Notes: a model not told the origin generated them from the sequence alone. A stretch of 64,000 bases of DNA from Tubiluchus corallicola (GCA_030141605.1 JAQGDQ010000146.1:424433-488432), one strand, 5' to 3'. Counted from the first letter of the stretch, positions 11,561 through 23,038 are shown. A program made the numbers and translations.

Positions 11561-11694
11561 GCTACCGTGTGTGGGGTAGCTGTGTTCTGTGCTATTTTGT
11601 ATATGAATCAGTTATAACGACTTACTAGCTACCGTGTTGTGGGGTAGCTGTGTTCTGTGCTATTTTGTATATGAATCCGTTATAACGACTTACT
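11561..11694 (+). repeat. Tandem duplication of 67 bp in the putative 5' UTR
   Basis: Two copies (starting 11561 and 11628) share the order GCTACCGTGT, GGGGTAGCTGTGTTCTGTGC, TATTTTGTATATGAATC, GTTATAACGACTTACT. They differ at very few positions, so the duplication is young. Confidence 0.85.
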
Positions 11695-11874
11695 GTTCGC
11701 TTATTAACGAAATTTCGAGTTATTATTTATGCGAGACCCTGATTAACTAAGTTCATTTATAGGGCAGCGATGGTGTGTTAAGTTAGCAAGCAGTGATATA
11801 ATTAGTGATTCATTAATAAATGATCTACGCAAAGCTAACATCGTCTTCCTCGACGTGCTTTCATAATCGTGACG

Positions 11875-11989
11875 ATGCCTCGTTCTGTGATACTCGTGTT
11901 TCTCTGCTTATTGGTAACGTTGTTCACGGCAAAAATCTTGTTCATGTTTAGCCGTGTCAAGGCAACGGAAACGGGTTACAGCGTGGATG
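11875..11989 (+). CDS. Carbohydrate sulfotransferase, exon 1 (signal anchor)
   Basis: The ATG at 11875 opens a 38-codon exon that ends before GTAAGT at 11990 in phase 1. The peptide starts MPRSVILVFLCLLVTLFTAK, then ILFMFSR: a short basic N-terminus and one hydrophobic helix without an obvious cleavage site. That is what a type II Golgi membrane anchor looks like. The exon joins exon 2 (14052) and exon 3 (16351) in frame. I chose this start because it is the first ATG of the frame, the anchor follows at once, and the phase fits. The three exons give 423 residues, close to the family's usual length of about 400. Confidence 0.82.
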
Positions 11990-14051
11990 GTAAGTTTTAC
12001 CGGTAATTAGTTTTAGGGAAGCTGAGCCACCTGGCATTTACTAATTGGCAGTAATCAAGAGTATTGCTAGATTTTGATAGATATTTTATTTCTGAAAATC
12101 ACATTTCCAACACAAAAATTACAAATTACACCCGATGGTTTTATCAGCGGGCAGAGCTCAGGTAATGATTTCCAGATCGTACTAACAATTTTACTCAACA
12201 TAGCTGCACAGGTATACATACAGATATACAAATTTAGTTGTAAGCTCCATAAAGCGAAAAATAAAACTATTTACTAAGCATTTGTACACATGTATTAAAC
12301 AAATATTTTACCTATGTGATGATCTCCGTGATGCGGTTATATATCTGCTAACAAAGCTATACTATTTAATTCACAAATCTTGCATACAGTCGTAAATGAA
12401 ACTACCTATTGACGTTAATTCTCCATCAAATAAATTTGCAATATTACTATAATTTAATGCGTACAGTGATCTATAAAGTGCATTTTCATGGCACTCGCAC
12501 AAAAAATGCTCTTCTGTCTGAATTTCTCCACAAAGACACAGCCTGCGCTCACGAGGTACATTTGCCCAACGACCTGTTTCTATAGCTAGATTGTGTGATG
12601 AGACCCTTATTCTTGTGATGAGTATACGTTTGTGCTCAGGTAACTCTGTCTTCCCATACATTGGATACACGGTCAAATTGGGATTTATTTCCAAATAAGT
12701 CTTGCATTTTGTACGATTAGAAACTCGGACATGAGTCTTTCGTCTCTCTACATCTATCTGTACGTGATCCGCTGTAGACATAACATTGTCTAAATATTTG
12801 TATCCCTTTGTTCGCGTATCTTTACATAAATTCCATACCAGCATAAACGGGTCATCCGTCATAGCGTGACGCTGGCTTACCAACTTCGAGACGAACTTCT
12901 TTTGTACGTTTTTTACCCTCGCTTCAAGTGAGGGCATGCCAAGTTCTAGCAAGCAAACATCGTTTGTTGTAGATGTACGAACCCGACCCTAGTGAGACTA
13001 TTACGTGTAGAAGAGTGCATTTTCCTGTCTCACGTGGCCCTGCAAAGTACCCGTGTCATCCAGCCTGTGTGCCCTACGGTCCAAATGATTAGCGTCAGCA
13101 AACGGGCAGCTGCTAAAATTTTTAAACTCGGTCCTTGTGATAGCTGCAGCATGTACCGCACATCATTGTAAGCCGCAACTACTTATAAACACGTACTCGT
13201 TATAAAAAATGAACGTCGTCTGGGTGTTAAAACCTCAGAAACTTTCAGCCAAGAGTTGCTCTTTGTCCTGGCACATCACTGTTCATCACGTTCATCATGA
13301 ACATCACTGTTCATCATGTTTAACACCTGCAGCGTGAATACTAAGGTATTAAATAGATGCGTTTACGAACTTATGATGAGATTTGTCATTCGGCAGTCAG
13401 TGTCTCCAAATGAGCTTTACAATCAATTCAATTTTATTTGCACAAATACATACAATGTACATTGGCAGAGCAATATAACATACATGTCAAATACTACATA
13501 AACCAAAAAAATTCATAATAGGAATTAAGCAAAGTTATTTTTATAGACAAATATTAAGACATAATAATATACTGATTCAAAAATTACAGCTAAATATTGT
13601 ATAATTCAGCAATGAAAAAAGAAAAATGACTCAAGTATAATATGCGTTCCAGCTTTTTAAACTACAGAAGTTGTGCAAAACATGCAAAAAATGAAGTTTA
13701 TCGAAAATTCAATTCAAGTAATAAAATGTTGAGGAATGACCATAATTAAATTACGTTACCAAATACACCATAAAAAGCATAGTAGATGCTCATTTTATAA
13801 TGGCACATGGTGGCATCCCGTTTCAGTGTCCCAACTCCAAAGCTCTTGGTACTTGAGCCCACTGGTTCATAAGCTCCATTGTAATGACGGAGTTAAGGCT
13901 GATTCACAATGAATTAGATTCATAATTAACTAGCTACATATATGAACACAGTTCCTAGCAATAACACAATATTAGTACTAACATTGCTTTGATGCCCCTA
14001 ATTGCTGTTAATCTTTTTGCATAATTTTGTTGCTTTAAATAATTCTAACAG
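11990..14051 (+). other. Intron 1 of the sulfotransferase gene
   Basis: The donor is GTAAGT and the acceptor TTCTAACAG. It contains an antisense 5'-truncated LINE (12371-12990). An antisense AATAAAATTGAATTGATTG tail at 13420-13440 probably belongs to a second retroposed fragment. Otherwise it is AT-rich without features. Confidence 0.75.
12371..12990 (-). pseudogene. LINE ORF2 C-terminal fragment (non-LTR retrotransposon)
   Basis: An open frame on the minus strand carries the post-reverse-transcriptase region of a CR1/jockey-type ORF2. Visible pieces are TTNDVCLLELGMPSLEARV, then ITRIRVSSHNLAIETGRW and RRLCLCGEIQTEEHFLCEC. The last is the conserved CxC..(E/D)EHxxxxC zinc-knuckle-like motif after the IExGRW box. 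The frame has no initiator and the reverse transcriptase domain is missing, so this is a 5'-truncated insertion, antisense to the host gene. The frame is still open over about 200 codons, so the insertion is not very old. The clade is uncertain. Confidence 0.8.
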
Positions 14052-14222
14052 GATCAAAAAGAGGTCTTCGTCACGTGGTGGTGAATGTGAGGCAACTGGT
14101 GGGAGTAAATCTAGAGTCTGGGAAGAACATGAGCTTGAGAATCCAGACAGTAAGAGATACACCTGCTCTTTCTGAACCAAATGAGGAGGATACCTCCAAC
14201 AAGACACTGGTACTGTTCCTAG
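14052..14222 (+). CDS. Carbohydrate sulfotransferase, exon 2 (stem region)
   Basis: The acceptor is TCTAACAG and the donor CTAG|GTAAGT. The exon is 171 bp, enters with two bases and leaves in phase 1, matching both neighbours exactly. It encodes the lumenal stem (about residues 40-95) with two N-glycosylation sequons, NMS near residue 64 and NKT near residue 88. It ends in TLVLFL, the beta strand that leads into the PAPS-binding loop begun in exon 3. No internal stop or frameshift. Confidence 0.85.
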
Positions 14223-14972
14223 GTAAGTCGTAAGTTTGCTACTGATCGTTTTCACTACAAGTTGTTCGTGTGAAAAATTTGTAGTACACGTAAGATTGTT
14301 CGTTTCCGTATTTTCCTAAAATCGTATTTCTCTGTAGTGAAGTTTAGAGCATTGGATTGTTATCATGTTGTAGCACTTGGATTTAAAAGAAGTCTGGACG
14401 ATTGTTTAGACTCAATCTCATTTTAATTTACTGTCCAAAATATACATTTTCTTGCCTATAAAAGTTAACAATTGTTTCTTATATTTGAATAATTAGCTTA
14501 GAAAGTTAATTAACGGCAACCGAACACAGCTATTGCTTACGTCAGAAACTAACCACAGTTTGTGCAATGGCAGGCATCTTCCCTTGCACGTCAAGCACGT
14601 TTGCGTAAGTGTTACTGTTTAAATGCATGATGTCACAAAAATGGGCTCTACATCATAAGACGTCAGAAACTAACACTGCAGTTCATGATCATGGTTATCA
14701 CGGTACCGCCTTCTATTTGTCAGCCACGCGAATGTGACAAAAAGGCGCCGCTGCCAATCTTAGTAGATTCACTGAGCCACGCGTAGCTTTGAAAGTTTAA
14801 CGAAATTTGAGTATCCGAGATAATTATTATTTAATCTAAGCTTTGATTTTAAAAAAAGCTGTTGTAGCTTTCAATATTTTAGAGCATTCTTTATTCTGAA
14901 CTCAGGTTTACACAATCGTCTGGTTTTCCTTTAACTTAATATTATGCTGTGTTTTGTGGGGTGTTGACAAGT

Positions 14973-15125
14973 TATGTAATGATGATGTTGATGATTATGA
15001 TTACAAAAACGATGATCATGATTGCGGTAGTTATAATTATAGTGATAATGATGACTGCACTAATGAGAATGCTGGTTATGATTATGTCAACGATGACGAT
15101 AACGACGATGACAGAAATAACACCA
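14973..15125 (+). repeat. Degenerate GAT/GAC trinucleotide tract
   Basis: A decayed run rich in GATGAT, GATTAT and GACGAT. Overlapping open frames (D/N/Y-rich or M/I/T-rich) are products of the repeat. Confidence 0.6.
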
Positions 15126-15797
15126 GTAATGTTTAGAATCCCATTCTATCTTAATGTCGAAGATGAATCACGAATATGCTTGAAATTTTTTAGCAGAGCT
15201 TGGGAGTATAAACAACATCCCTCTAGTTTTCCCTGCATTTTCATATCAATTTACTGGCCAAATCTAGTGTTGCTTAACTTATTACCCAAGCATGCATTGT
15301 GACCACTCAGTTGTTCTATGTTTTGTATTTATAGACTAGAGGCATCATATTAGTTATGTATACTTGTAGGCATACGTAAATAATACTACAGATAATACGG
15401 CACATTAACATCCATTTTTTATTGGTGTGATATTTCTGATTTCCAAACGTTTGTGTGGGGAGCAACATGATACAACGGTTTGTGTCTGTTGATTGTATGT
15501 TTTATAGTGACTCTAGTGTGTTAACTGTACTGTTGTTGATCATGTTTATGGGGAGCCAGGTAGCTAATTTAATATCATTACTGTCATAAATAAGACACTT
15601 AATTAATCCAACACAGAATGATAGCATAATCCTGCTCATAGGTGCCAGACTGGGTTACATTTAGTGCGTTTGTGTGTCGGTAACTGCATTATAGTGTTTT
15701 GGGAAACTTGCAAAAATGGACTTTGTTAAGACAGTTGTGTTAAAATGTATTATAATGTTTCATTTGTCGGAAAAACATTGGCCATCACGAAAACAGA

Positions 15798-15884
15798 GAC
15801 AGAGAGAGAGAGAGTGAGAGAAAGAGAGAGAGAGAGGGGGGAGGGACAGAAGGAGAGAGAGACAGAGAGAGAAAGAGAGAGAGC
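15798..15884 (+). repeat. (GA)n tract with G-rich interruption
   Basis: Mostly GAGAGA with a GGGGGGAGGGACAGAAGG interruption near 15836. It is purine-only over almost 90 bp, a candidate for triplex (H-DNA) formation. Confidence 0.8.
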
Positions 15885-16350
15885 ATTATATTTTATTTCT
15901 TCATAAATAATTAAAACTACAAGTTTACATACAACGCAAGAGCATTCAACCTCAGCAAAATTACATAAGTGAAAAAACCGCCCTGGCTGAAGAATGATTG
16001 TAATAAACTTCCCAAAGCAAAAGTAACAAGTGCAACATTCAAGCAACATCAATCTGTCTGTCATTAATGTTTAAATTGTTTCTATGCTTCAGTTCCTGGG
16101 TAAACACAAGTTGTCGGATGGTCTTTCCAGACTTTTGTCGGTGGACAAAATCGGACAGAAATCGAATCATGTAAACGTTGTATCCGAGATAATCCGACAT
16201 CCCCAAACAGCATCTGATTTCAGGCTACCAGAAATCAATTACCGATCTAATGTTTTAAATATTGAAAATTGCCACATTGATTTAATTTGTCAATCTACCA
16301 CAATAATTAATAATTACGATTGTTAAAGATTATTTCAATTTATTCTGCAG

Positions 16351-17336
16351 GCTACAAGAGAGGCGGCACGACTTTCGTCGGCGATGCTTTTAACCATCAT
16401 CCGGAAGTATTCTACGTTTTTGAGCCAGGATGGTTTTCTCAGGCACAGGTTATGGGAGGCGACTATAACCAGTACAGACGAACAGATTCATTGGTTGTTC
16501 ATTTACGAAATTTGGTGAAAAAGATGTGTTCGTGTAATTATACTGACCATGAAATGGACATGTTTGTGAAATTTCAGCAAGGTCGGTTGCTACGGTCGCG
16601 TAGCATGGCCATCTCAAAGACGCTGGGTTGTGAGCACGAAGATATGGCCGTGCGGACGGCGGTCTGTGATTCTCTTCCCATCGTGCCGGGCCACCGAAAC
16701 TGGATGCAGTGTTGTCATGACTACAGAATTCATGTGTTAAAAATCTTACGTGTTCATGTACTGGACGTCATACCATTGCTAGACGGTATTCCCGGATACG
16801 ATGTTAAAATTGTGTTTATGGTTCGAGATCCCAGGGGAATTATAAATTCCCGGATTGCAGAAGGTTGGAGATCTCTAACGAATGACTACGATCGGGAGGT
16901 ATTCCCTAAACGATTGTGCTATGACATGCTGGAAAACTATGACAGTGCCATAAGTTTAAAACTGCCTAAAGACAAGTTAAAAATAGTCAAATACGAGGAC
17001 ATAGCTGCCGATCCAGTAGCGGAAATACGGGAAATCTTCAAATTTGCCGGTATTTCATATCATAAAGACGTCGATCGTTTTCTACGCAAGAACGCATTGG
17101 GAGAGTTACTTGACCCGGGCGGGCATCGTCCTAGGATGGTTTATTCTGTGGATACATACAGGAACAGTTCCCACGCGACGGCTGTAGCGTGGAGGTCAAA
17201 ACTACCTAAAGATTTTATTGGAAAAATAGAGGAGCAATGTGGAGAATTTTTACACCGTCTTGGATACAAATTTCTAGTCAATAACAATTACATGAAATTG
17301 ACGAATAATGTGGAGATTGAACCCGGTTTGATGTGA
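16351..17336 (+). CDS. Carbohydrate 6-O-sulfotransferase catalytic exon (CHST1/3-like)
   Basis: This exon carries nearly the whole catalytic domain and ends with TGA at 17334-17336. With exon 2 it forms GYKRGGTTFVGDAF (about residues 96-109), the 5'-phosphosulfate-binding loop that in this family reads RxGSSFxGxLF. It is followed by HHPEVFYVFEP. VFMVRDPRGIINSR (about 251-264) is the 3'-phosphate-binding motif with the invariant Arg and Ser. The enzyme transfers sulfate from PAPS to carbon 6 of Gal, GlcNAc or GalNAc on glycans in the Golgi lumen; which sugar cannot be read here. The loop has GGTT where most relatives have GSS, still compatible with phosphate binding. Further sequons occur (NYT near residue 158, NSS near the C-terminus). 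A Tigger-like MITE begins 16 bp after the stop. Confidence 0.92.
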
Positions 17337-17351
17337 AACAATCAAACTACA

Positions 17352-17789
17352 TACAGTCAACCTCGGATGTAAGGGGGGACACCTCCAGACCAGAAAAATA
17401 TCCGATGTCCATTATAGCCGAAGTTGAGTCAGACCGAGGGTGTATCTAGACCTGTACTTTTACCCATATTTTTATGGATTATTGCTACACATTCAGTGCA
17501 AACGGTATGTAGGAAGCTCCTTCAGTGATGTGAGATGTATGTGACCACGGAAACCGAACTGTTCGAAGGCCGAGCTTGCGAAAAATCGAGGTTAAAAATC
17601 AATCAATTTCGCTTTGATCATAGGATCCCTTATATGCCAAGGTAATTTACCTGGGTTTCTGTTATGCAAGACCTGAAGATATCGTCCCTTATAACCGAAA
17701 GTCCCTTATATCCAAGTACCTTATATACGAAGATTTTTACATAGGAAAAAAAACATTAAGAAAAAACATTATACCCGAGGTTGACTGTA
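17352..17789. mobile_element. pogo/Tigger-like MITE F, in the sulfotransferase 3' flank
   Basis: TA at both ends (17352, 17788) with perfect outer termini CAGTCAACCTCGG and CCGAGGTTGACTG; AT-rich TATA blocks follow inside. CAGT.CAACCTCG ends are typical of pogo/Tigger-derived MITEs. Because it starts 16 bp after the stop codon, it probably supplies most of the transcript's 3' UTR and perhaps its polyadenylation site. Confidence 0.78.
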
Positions 17790-17847
17790 GATGCGTGTTA
17801 GTAAAAAGTGGAAGCTAGTAACAGTTACGGTTACGTAAAGTTAACAC

Positions 17848-18284
17848 TAGTGATGGGCGATTTTGAAAATTTCTAATTTGATTATAATCCTGTTCTTGTA
17901 ATTCGATATCACGATTAATATTTTGCAGTAATTTTTTAGTGTTTAAGCCATATTTTTCAAACATTGCACTACTGAAATGTAGCTTATAAACTTCGTCACT
18001 GTCTGCCATTTTTGTACTCGCAAACTGTTTTTATAGACATTTATTAACTTCTCTAATACCATGTCAACTACACGCGTCACGGGAAAATGAATAAGAAACC
18101 TCAGTTTGAAGTACAATGGCTTGCAATTGTGTGCATTGTGTAAGGTAAGAAAAATGAAGAAAAGTGTGTAACAGGTGTATTTTGCTCACGATTAACTGAA
18201 TTACTGTTCAATAGCCTATTATATCAATTTATACTTGGTTGGAATCTTGATTAATTCAATTAATCTATTAAATGCCCGTCACTA
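17848..18284. mobile_element. hAT-like MITE J
   Basis: The termini TAGTGATGGGCGA and, inverted, TAGTGACGGGCAT are flanked by 8-bp near-repeats (17840-17847 GTTAACAC and 18285-18292 GTACACAC, six of eight identical). An 8-bp duplication and TAGxG ends are hAT features. A 64-codon ATG-started frame (17815-18009, minus) starts inside with a good AAAATGG context and runs out through the terminus. It has no recognisable transposase motif. Confidence 0.65.
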
Positions 18285-18450
18285 GTACACACAGAGCAGT
18301 TGTTTTCAGTGCTGCAGTGACAAAAACTGAGCAATTGAAAGTGAGTTTTAATTACTGTCTGTGAAAGAGATCAGTTTTTTTGGAAACAATGTGACAAGTC
18401 GTGCCTTAAGTTTATTATCAACGACTATATTTTTTTTATTATTTAGTTAT

Positions 18451-18613
18451 GTTTGTCTCACTGTAGTTCAATCCTTGGTCAGGCCAATCGGTCACTTTGC
18501 GTGTTAAAAGTTTGTCTCACTGTAGTTCAGATCTTGATCAGGCCAGTCAGTCACTTTGCGTGTTAAAAGTTTGTCTCACTGTAGTTCAGATCTTGTTCAG
18601 GCCAGTCGGTCAC
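18451..18613 (+). repeat. 59-bp tandem repeat, 2.8 copies
   Basis: Units start at 18451, 18510 and 18569 with GTTTGTCTCACTGTAGTTCA and run through AGGCCA and GTCACTTTGCGTGTTAAAA. Exact 59-bp period with a few substitutions. Confidence 0.9.
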
Positions 18614-18632
18614 TAGCAGGTTGATTAGCTGG

Positions 18633-18830
18633 TCATTTTTGTACTTTCCGAGTCAAAAAGTATCCGTCCATTGTTGACTGTTTATTGGACTTAATATTCG
18701 AAACTTGTCTGGAGCAGCTAGGGTGCTGCCTCTTGTGGTGGCGGTTGAGTGGACAATGGTTTTTAAAGTAGTTTTTATACAGACGGCATTTCGTCCTTTT
18801 TTTATGAGGGAAAATAAATAAGTGTAACAA
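18633..18830 (-). pseudogene. BED-type zinc finger remnant of a hAT transposase
   Basis: The minus-strand frame reads KKRTKCRLYKNYFKNHCPLN, then RHHKRQHPS and, 17 residues on, QSTMDGYF. That is the order expected at the N-terminus of hAT transposases: a BED finger (C-x2-C..H-x3-H) followed by an S/Q-rich linker and a short Q-S-x-(L/I/M)-x-x-(Y/F)-F box. The second finger cysteine reads as tyrosine, so the finger is broken. No catalytic domain follows downstream, where the 59-bp array lies. It may be part of the autonomous relative of element J nearby; this is inferred from proximity. Confidence 0.5.
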
Positions 18831-19339
18831 ACGTTTGTGATTTTTGGGTTATTTGGTTAAGAAGTAACTCTATAAAAGGGTCTGCTTCGTCATTCTTTGA
18901 TGTTTTATATGGTCATTGTCTTTTTAAGTTCTTATCTGTTTTTAATATTGTGACGTTACAGTAAAGTTAATCTGGTATTCTAAATTTAAAAAACAAACGA
19001 TGCAAGGTAAATTGTGTTCTAAAAGATATATTCATGATAAAATGGATTCATGACAGCAGTAAATGGTATAATGAATTACAATTGAACAGAAAAAAATTCA
19101 GTAAGCAAGTAACCCAAATGCTTTAGTTTGAAAGCTTTAAAGATATTTTTGCAAAAATAACAAAAACAAAAACAACCGAAACTTGGCAGGATTAAAAAGT
19201 TGCCATGTAAGTGTTACAATTATTGCACAATTTTGTATTATTATTATTTTCACATTTTAAGGAATTACAATTTGTTCTTTAAGCATTTTTTTGTTTTTAT
19301 TGCTGACGGATGTAGCAATTACAATAATAAGATATTTGT
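18831..19339. other. No recognisable content
   Basis: AT-rich; nothing supportable on either strand. Confidence 0.55.
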
Positions 19340-19811
19340 TTAAAGTAAAATCGGGCCCAATCTTAAACTGCAGGTCAAAACAATCTACTTTTTAAAATAT
19401 TGTTGTACAAAAAACAGGTGCTATACCTCTCAGTTCAGATGTGTTAGTTTGTGACAAACTACACACGTTTGACAGCTCGTGTGTAAGCATAGCGGTAAAT
19501 TTGAAATTTCAATTTTTATCTTAAAACTTGCCTAGTTTTAGTACAACAAACTCAATATCTTACAGTAGCACTGAACTTCAATTTTCGCTTTCACAAGCAC
19601 GTGCAGCACGCTGGTGGAATATTTTTGATGTTGAAAATTATGTTAGTTTGTGATGTCATCAATAGTTGGGCTCGCCCGCCATCAATGAAGTTCTTAATCT
19701 ATTATTTAATTATCAGAAACGCTTTTGCAGTATTAATTGTGTTAAAGTGTCAACTTTTTACTGTACTTGACAATGGGGTAGTATATGAAAACTCATCCTG
19801 TCTTCCTTTAA
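19340..19811 (+). mobile_element. Family A MITE, copy 3 (internally deleted)
   Basis: TTAA at 19340-19343 and 19808-19811. It carries both family ends but is only 472 bp, because roughly 150 bp after AATCTACTTTTTAAAATATTG are missing compared with copies 2, 5 and 7. Confidence 0.78.
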
Positions 19812-20448
19812 TTAAAACAAAGTTTGGACTGGTGTAAGAAAATGATACTTTGAATTTAAAGTTTGGTTCATACAACCTTCTTCATAGAAGATTTTTTCTT
19901 TGTACTTTTACATGCAGAGACAAGCAGGTTCACAATAGCTAATTTTTATACATAGTTCAGCACTCAATTATAGTTTATCATTAAGTTGCTTGTTGTGGCA
20001 GGACAAGAACATAGTGATTTATAAAGGATAATCATCCAAGATCAAGGTATAGTGAACTGACAGACATGTCTTAGTCATGCTCAGATTTATATTGCACTTT
20101 CTAAACACACAGAGATATTTAAGACAGATGAAACTGTCCAAAGCAATTTTGCAGGCGTCACATATCCATTTACTAACCGGACTCAGTGTTGCTTAGCTTC
20201 TTTGGATGACCAGTAAACGCACAGAGTACTTAACTGGCAACCAACACAACATGGTTAAATTAGTGCACTAGTCTTCATGACTGTCCTCTCTTCCTGTTTA
20301 TATAGCTTGCCCTACATTCATCATTGCCAATTACCGCATGAAATTGCACCTTGTATAAACTTCCTATTAATGATACTAGTTGACTTTCATTATTATTCAT
20401 ACACATCTCATTTTCAGTAATACTCGGTACAGCACTTTTGCACTAATC
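19812..20448. other. No recognisable content
   Basis: No gene or repeat identified. Confidence 0.5.
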
Positions 20449-20820
20449 ACGGTTCCCACAGAATTTTAAAAGAAATTTCCCTGACCAAATATTGATTTTC
20501 AAAGATTGACCAAGATAAGCAGAAATTAAATTATCAGTATACATATTCAAACATTTTTGTGTATGGACATTCATACATATACTGATATATGTGTCTGTCA
20601 ATCATTATTTTTGGAACAGAAATCGAAACTGGGATCCTCCCATAGCAAAATTTTATTTGAACATGAATTCCTGAAAAATATCGGTTTACAATGATTATTT
20701 TTGCAACCCTTTCCAATTTCCCTGACTTTTTGCCCCATTTTCATCATTTCCTCTAACTTTTCCATGGCTTTCCAGGATAGCCTGTATTCTCAAGGATTTT
20801 TCCTGACCGTGGGAACACCG
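20449..20820. mobile_element. hAT-like MITE I, copy 1
   Basis: The ends are CACGGTTCCCAC and, inverted, CGGTGTTCCCACGG. It shares a long homologous body with copy 2 at 21129-21569 (TCCCTGA..CAAATATTGATTTTC, CATATTCAAACA, TTGCAACCCTTTCCAATTTC, TCCAGGATAGCCTGTATT). The CAGGGTTCCCACGG-type terminus is common in hAT-derived MITEs of animals. No clear target duplication. Confidence 0.6.
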
Positions 20821-21128
20821 AATTTAGTCTTATGAAGAATTGTAACTGATAGTTTCACTATTTTTACTTGTTTCTGTTCAAAAAAAAATTTCAATATGGA
20901 CCTGATCACTGTGAAATGCACATAACAAATATCTATTTTTTTTCATTGTATTACATTAAATATTTAAAGATCCAGCTTACATTATGAATATCTACAATCC
21001 TAGATATTCATAATATTCATCAGCTACAAGTGTTATTGAATCAACAACGTCCATTGTGTACAATTATTGATAGACACGGTAAGAGTAACTAGGAATACTC
21101 GTGTATTCTGTTTTGTTTCAACTACCTA

Positions 21129-21569
21129 CAGGTTTCCCACTGAAATTTAAAATAATTTTCCTTGACTTTCCCTGATCAAATATTGATTTTCCATGAGCAA
21201 GATAAGCAGAAATTGCATGACCATTATACATATTCAAACACTTTTGTGTACGGACATTCAAACACATACCGATATATGTGTCGGCACAACTGCAGTAGTG
21301 TTAACAAAATTACACTAATCACATTAAATAAGCTTTCTTTTAATAAACGAATCACTGAAAAATATGTTTGGAAAAATATCGAGTTACAGTGATAATTTTT
21401 GCAACCCTTTTCAATTTCCCTGACTTTTCGCCCCATTTTCATCAATTTCCCTGACTTTTTGTCCTGTTTTCATCATTTTCCCTGACTATTTATCAAATCA
21501 TCATTTTCCCTGACTTTTCCAGGATAGCCTGTATTTTCAAGGACTTTCCGTGACCGTGGGGAAACCCTG
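21129..21569. mobile_element. hAT-like MITE I, copy 2
   Basis: The left end is CAGGTTTCCCAC and the right end GTGGGGAAACCCTG, an inverted pair. Internally TTCCCTGACTTTT is repeated several times (21413-21512). It is related to copy 1 300 bp upstream in the same orientation, so the pair may reflect either two insertions or a local duplication. Confidence 0.65.
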
Positions 21570-21577
21570 TATCTACT

Positions 21578-22126
21578 ATTAAGATGTTTAGTTTTCTACA
21601 ATTTATGGCATCCCATATTAACTTATTACAGTAACTAGTTACTCAAAATTTTAGGAGTTCAAAGCAGTGGAAAAATGCCAGTGTGAACCATGCATGTGTG
21701 AACTCACAATACAATTATACTGTATGTTTTTATCTGCAAGATTTAAATTCTCGGCTTACAATGCTGCGCTCTTTCCGAAAAGACAAATTGGTAATGAATA
21801 TTTGATAAAATTATCTTTGATGATAGCAACCAAGGTAAGTGGCATTGCGTTACCACCATTCAAGAACCGTCTAGAGAATGGATTAAATTAAATTTTAACA
21901 ACATGATAAATTGCCACAAGCTAATATGTTGTGTACACGAATGCATCAATTTGTTAACACCTAAACACTGTTGCAAGATACTGTATATGTGGCATACTTT
22001 GAATTTGTTCACAAAGTGTATAAATTGTCACATAGTTCGCCAGGAAATGTACAGTTTGAGCTGGTGGCTATGAAAAACCACTATGTTACTTTAAAATTCT
22101 GAAAAATGAAAATTATCAGATAAATG
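21578..22126. other. No recognisable content
   Basis: No gene or repeat identified before the Penelope-like fragment. Confidence 0.5.
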
Positions 22127-22390
22127 GAACTTATTAAAAGAAAGTTTATCTATGTACCCTATAAGCCTTGTCTCAATGTACAAAGCAGTTCAATTCCTTT
22201 AATTCTATTTTCAAACACTTAGCTATTTGTTATTGTATCAATTTCTTTTCTACTGGTCTGCTTAATCATTCATTACCTATCTGGCTTTTGTAAATACATA
22301 ATTAGTGCTTAAGTTACTGTATCAATTTCTTGACTGGTCTGCTTTATAAATAAATGAATGGTTTTTGTAAATAAATGAAAATTAGTTTAA
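22127..22390 (+). mobile_element. Penelope-like element 3' fragment
   Basis: GGAACTTATTAAAAGAAAGT continues with TTTATCTATGTACCCTATAA, then a 3' region with CTGGTCTGCTTAATCATT, ATTACCTAT and TAAATACATAATTAGTGC. It is homologous to the better preserved fragment at 44430-44830, where the same stretch follows a readable GIY-YIG-protein C-terminus. Only the last few codons of the ORF and the 3' UTR are represented. Confidence 0.55.
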
Positions 22391-22430
22391 AATAATTAAA
22401 AGCTGACAGCACTATTCTAATATAGTCGAA

Positions 22431-22730
22431 TCTCGGTAATACGATTTTCACGGGACCCAGATAGTCTTAAGCATGTTGCGTACTGTGCATTACTTACATT
22501 TCTAATTAACTCCTAATAAATCTTGTGTTAACCATAAGTGATCACATTGGTCTTATTATAAGCGTGGCAAGGACATACTAAAATCATCATATAAAATGGG
22601 GATTCGTAATAATGAGTTTTGTATTAAGCATAAGTGATTACATAGGTTTTATTATAAGCCAGGCAGGGACATAATAAAATCATCGTACTACTGAGAGTCG
22701 TTATAAGCCAAATCGTATTACTGGGAATCC
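22431..22730. mobile_element. Tigger-like MITE G (decayed)
   Basis: TATAGTCGAATCTCGGTAAT at the left and ATCGTATTACTGGGAATC at the right are inverted relatives. The body contains two diverged repeats of AAGTGAT(C/T)ACAT(T/A)GG plus TTTTATTATAAGC. The ends look like CAGTCGAACCTCGGTAATACGA-type pogo/Tigger termini. Confidence 0.5.
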
Positions 22731-23038
22731 CATGTAAATGTCAACTCCAAAACTGCCTGCTGACTTTTACCAAGTCCTTCCAGATTACCTGCACATAGGT
22801 TACAGTTGCTGTAAAGTGTTTACTACTGTGTATTGATTTTTTGCTATTGACATACCAGTTAACTTTGCCCAATCTTGCTCAATCATATGTGCAGGCCACT
22901 GGGTAAAGTTAGTTGGAAATTAAATACCAAAAACAAAAATTCGATACAATTTGCGATGGTAGACTTTAAAATGGCCGTGCTTAAATTGCTAACTTCACGA
23001 TGCAAATGTAACAAATACAATCCGCTAACCGACCAAGA

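Larger units (their letters stand above)
14223..16350 (+). other. Intron 2 of the sulfotransferase gene
   Basis: The donor is GTAAGT and the acceptor TTTATTCTGCAG. It holds an imperfect GAT/GAC trinucleotide stretch (14973-15125) and a GA-rich run (15798-15884). No exon-like segment in matching phase was noticed. Confidence 0.75.
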
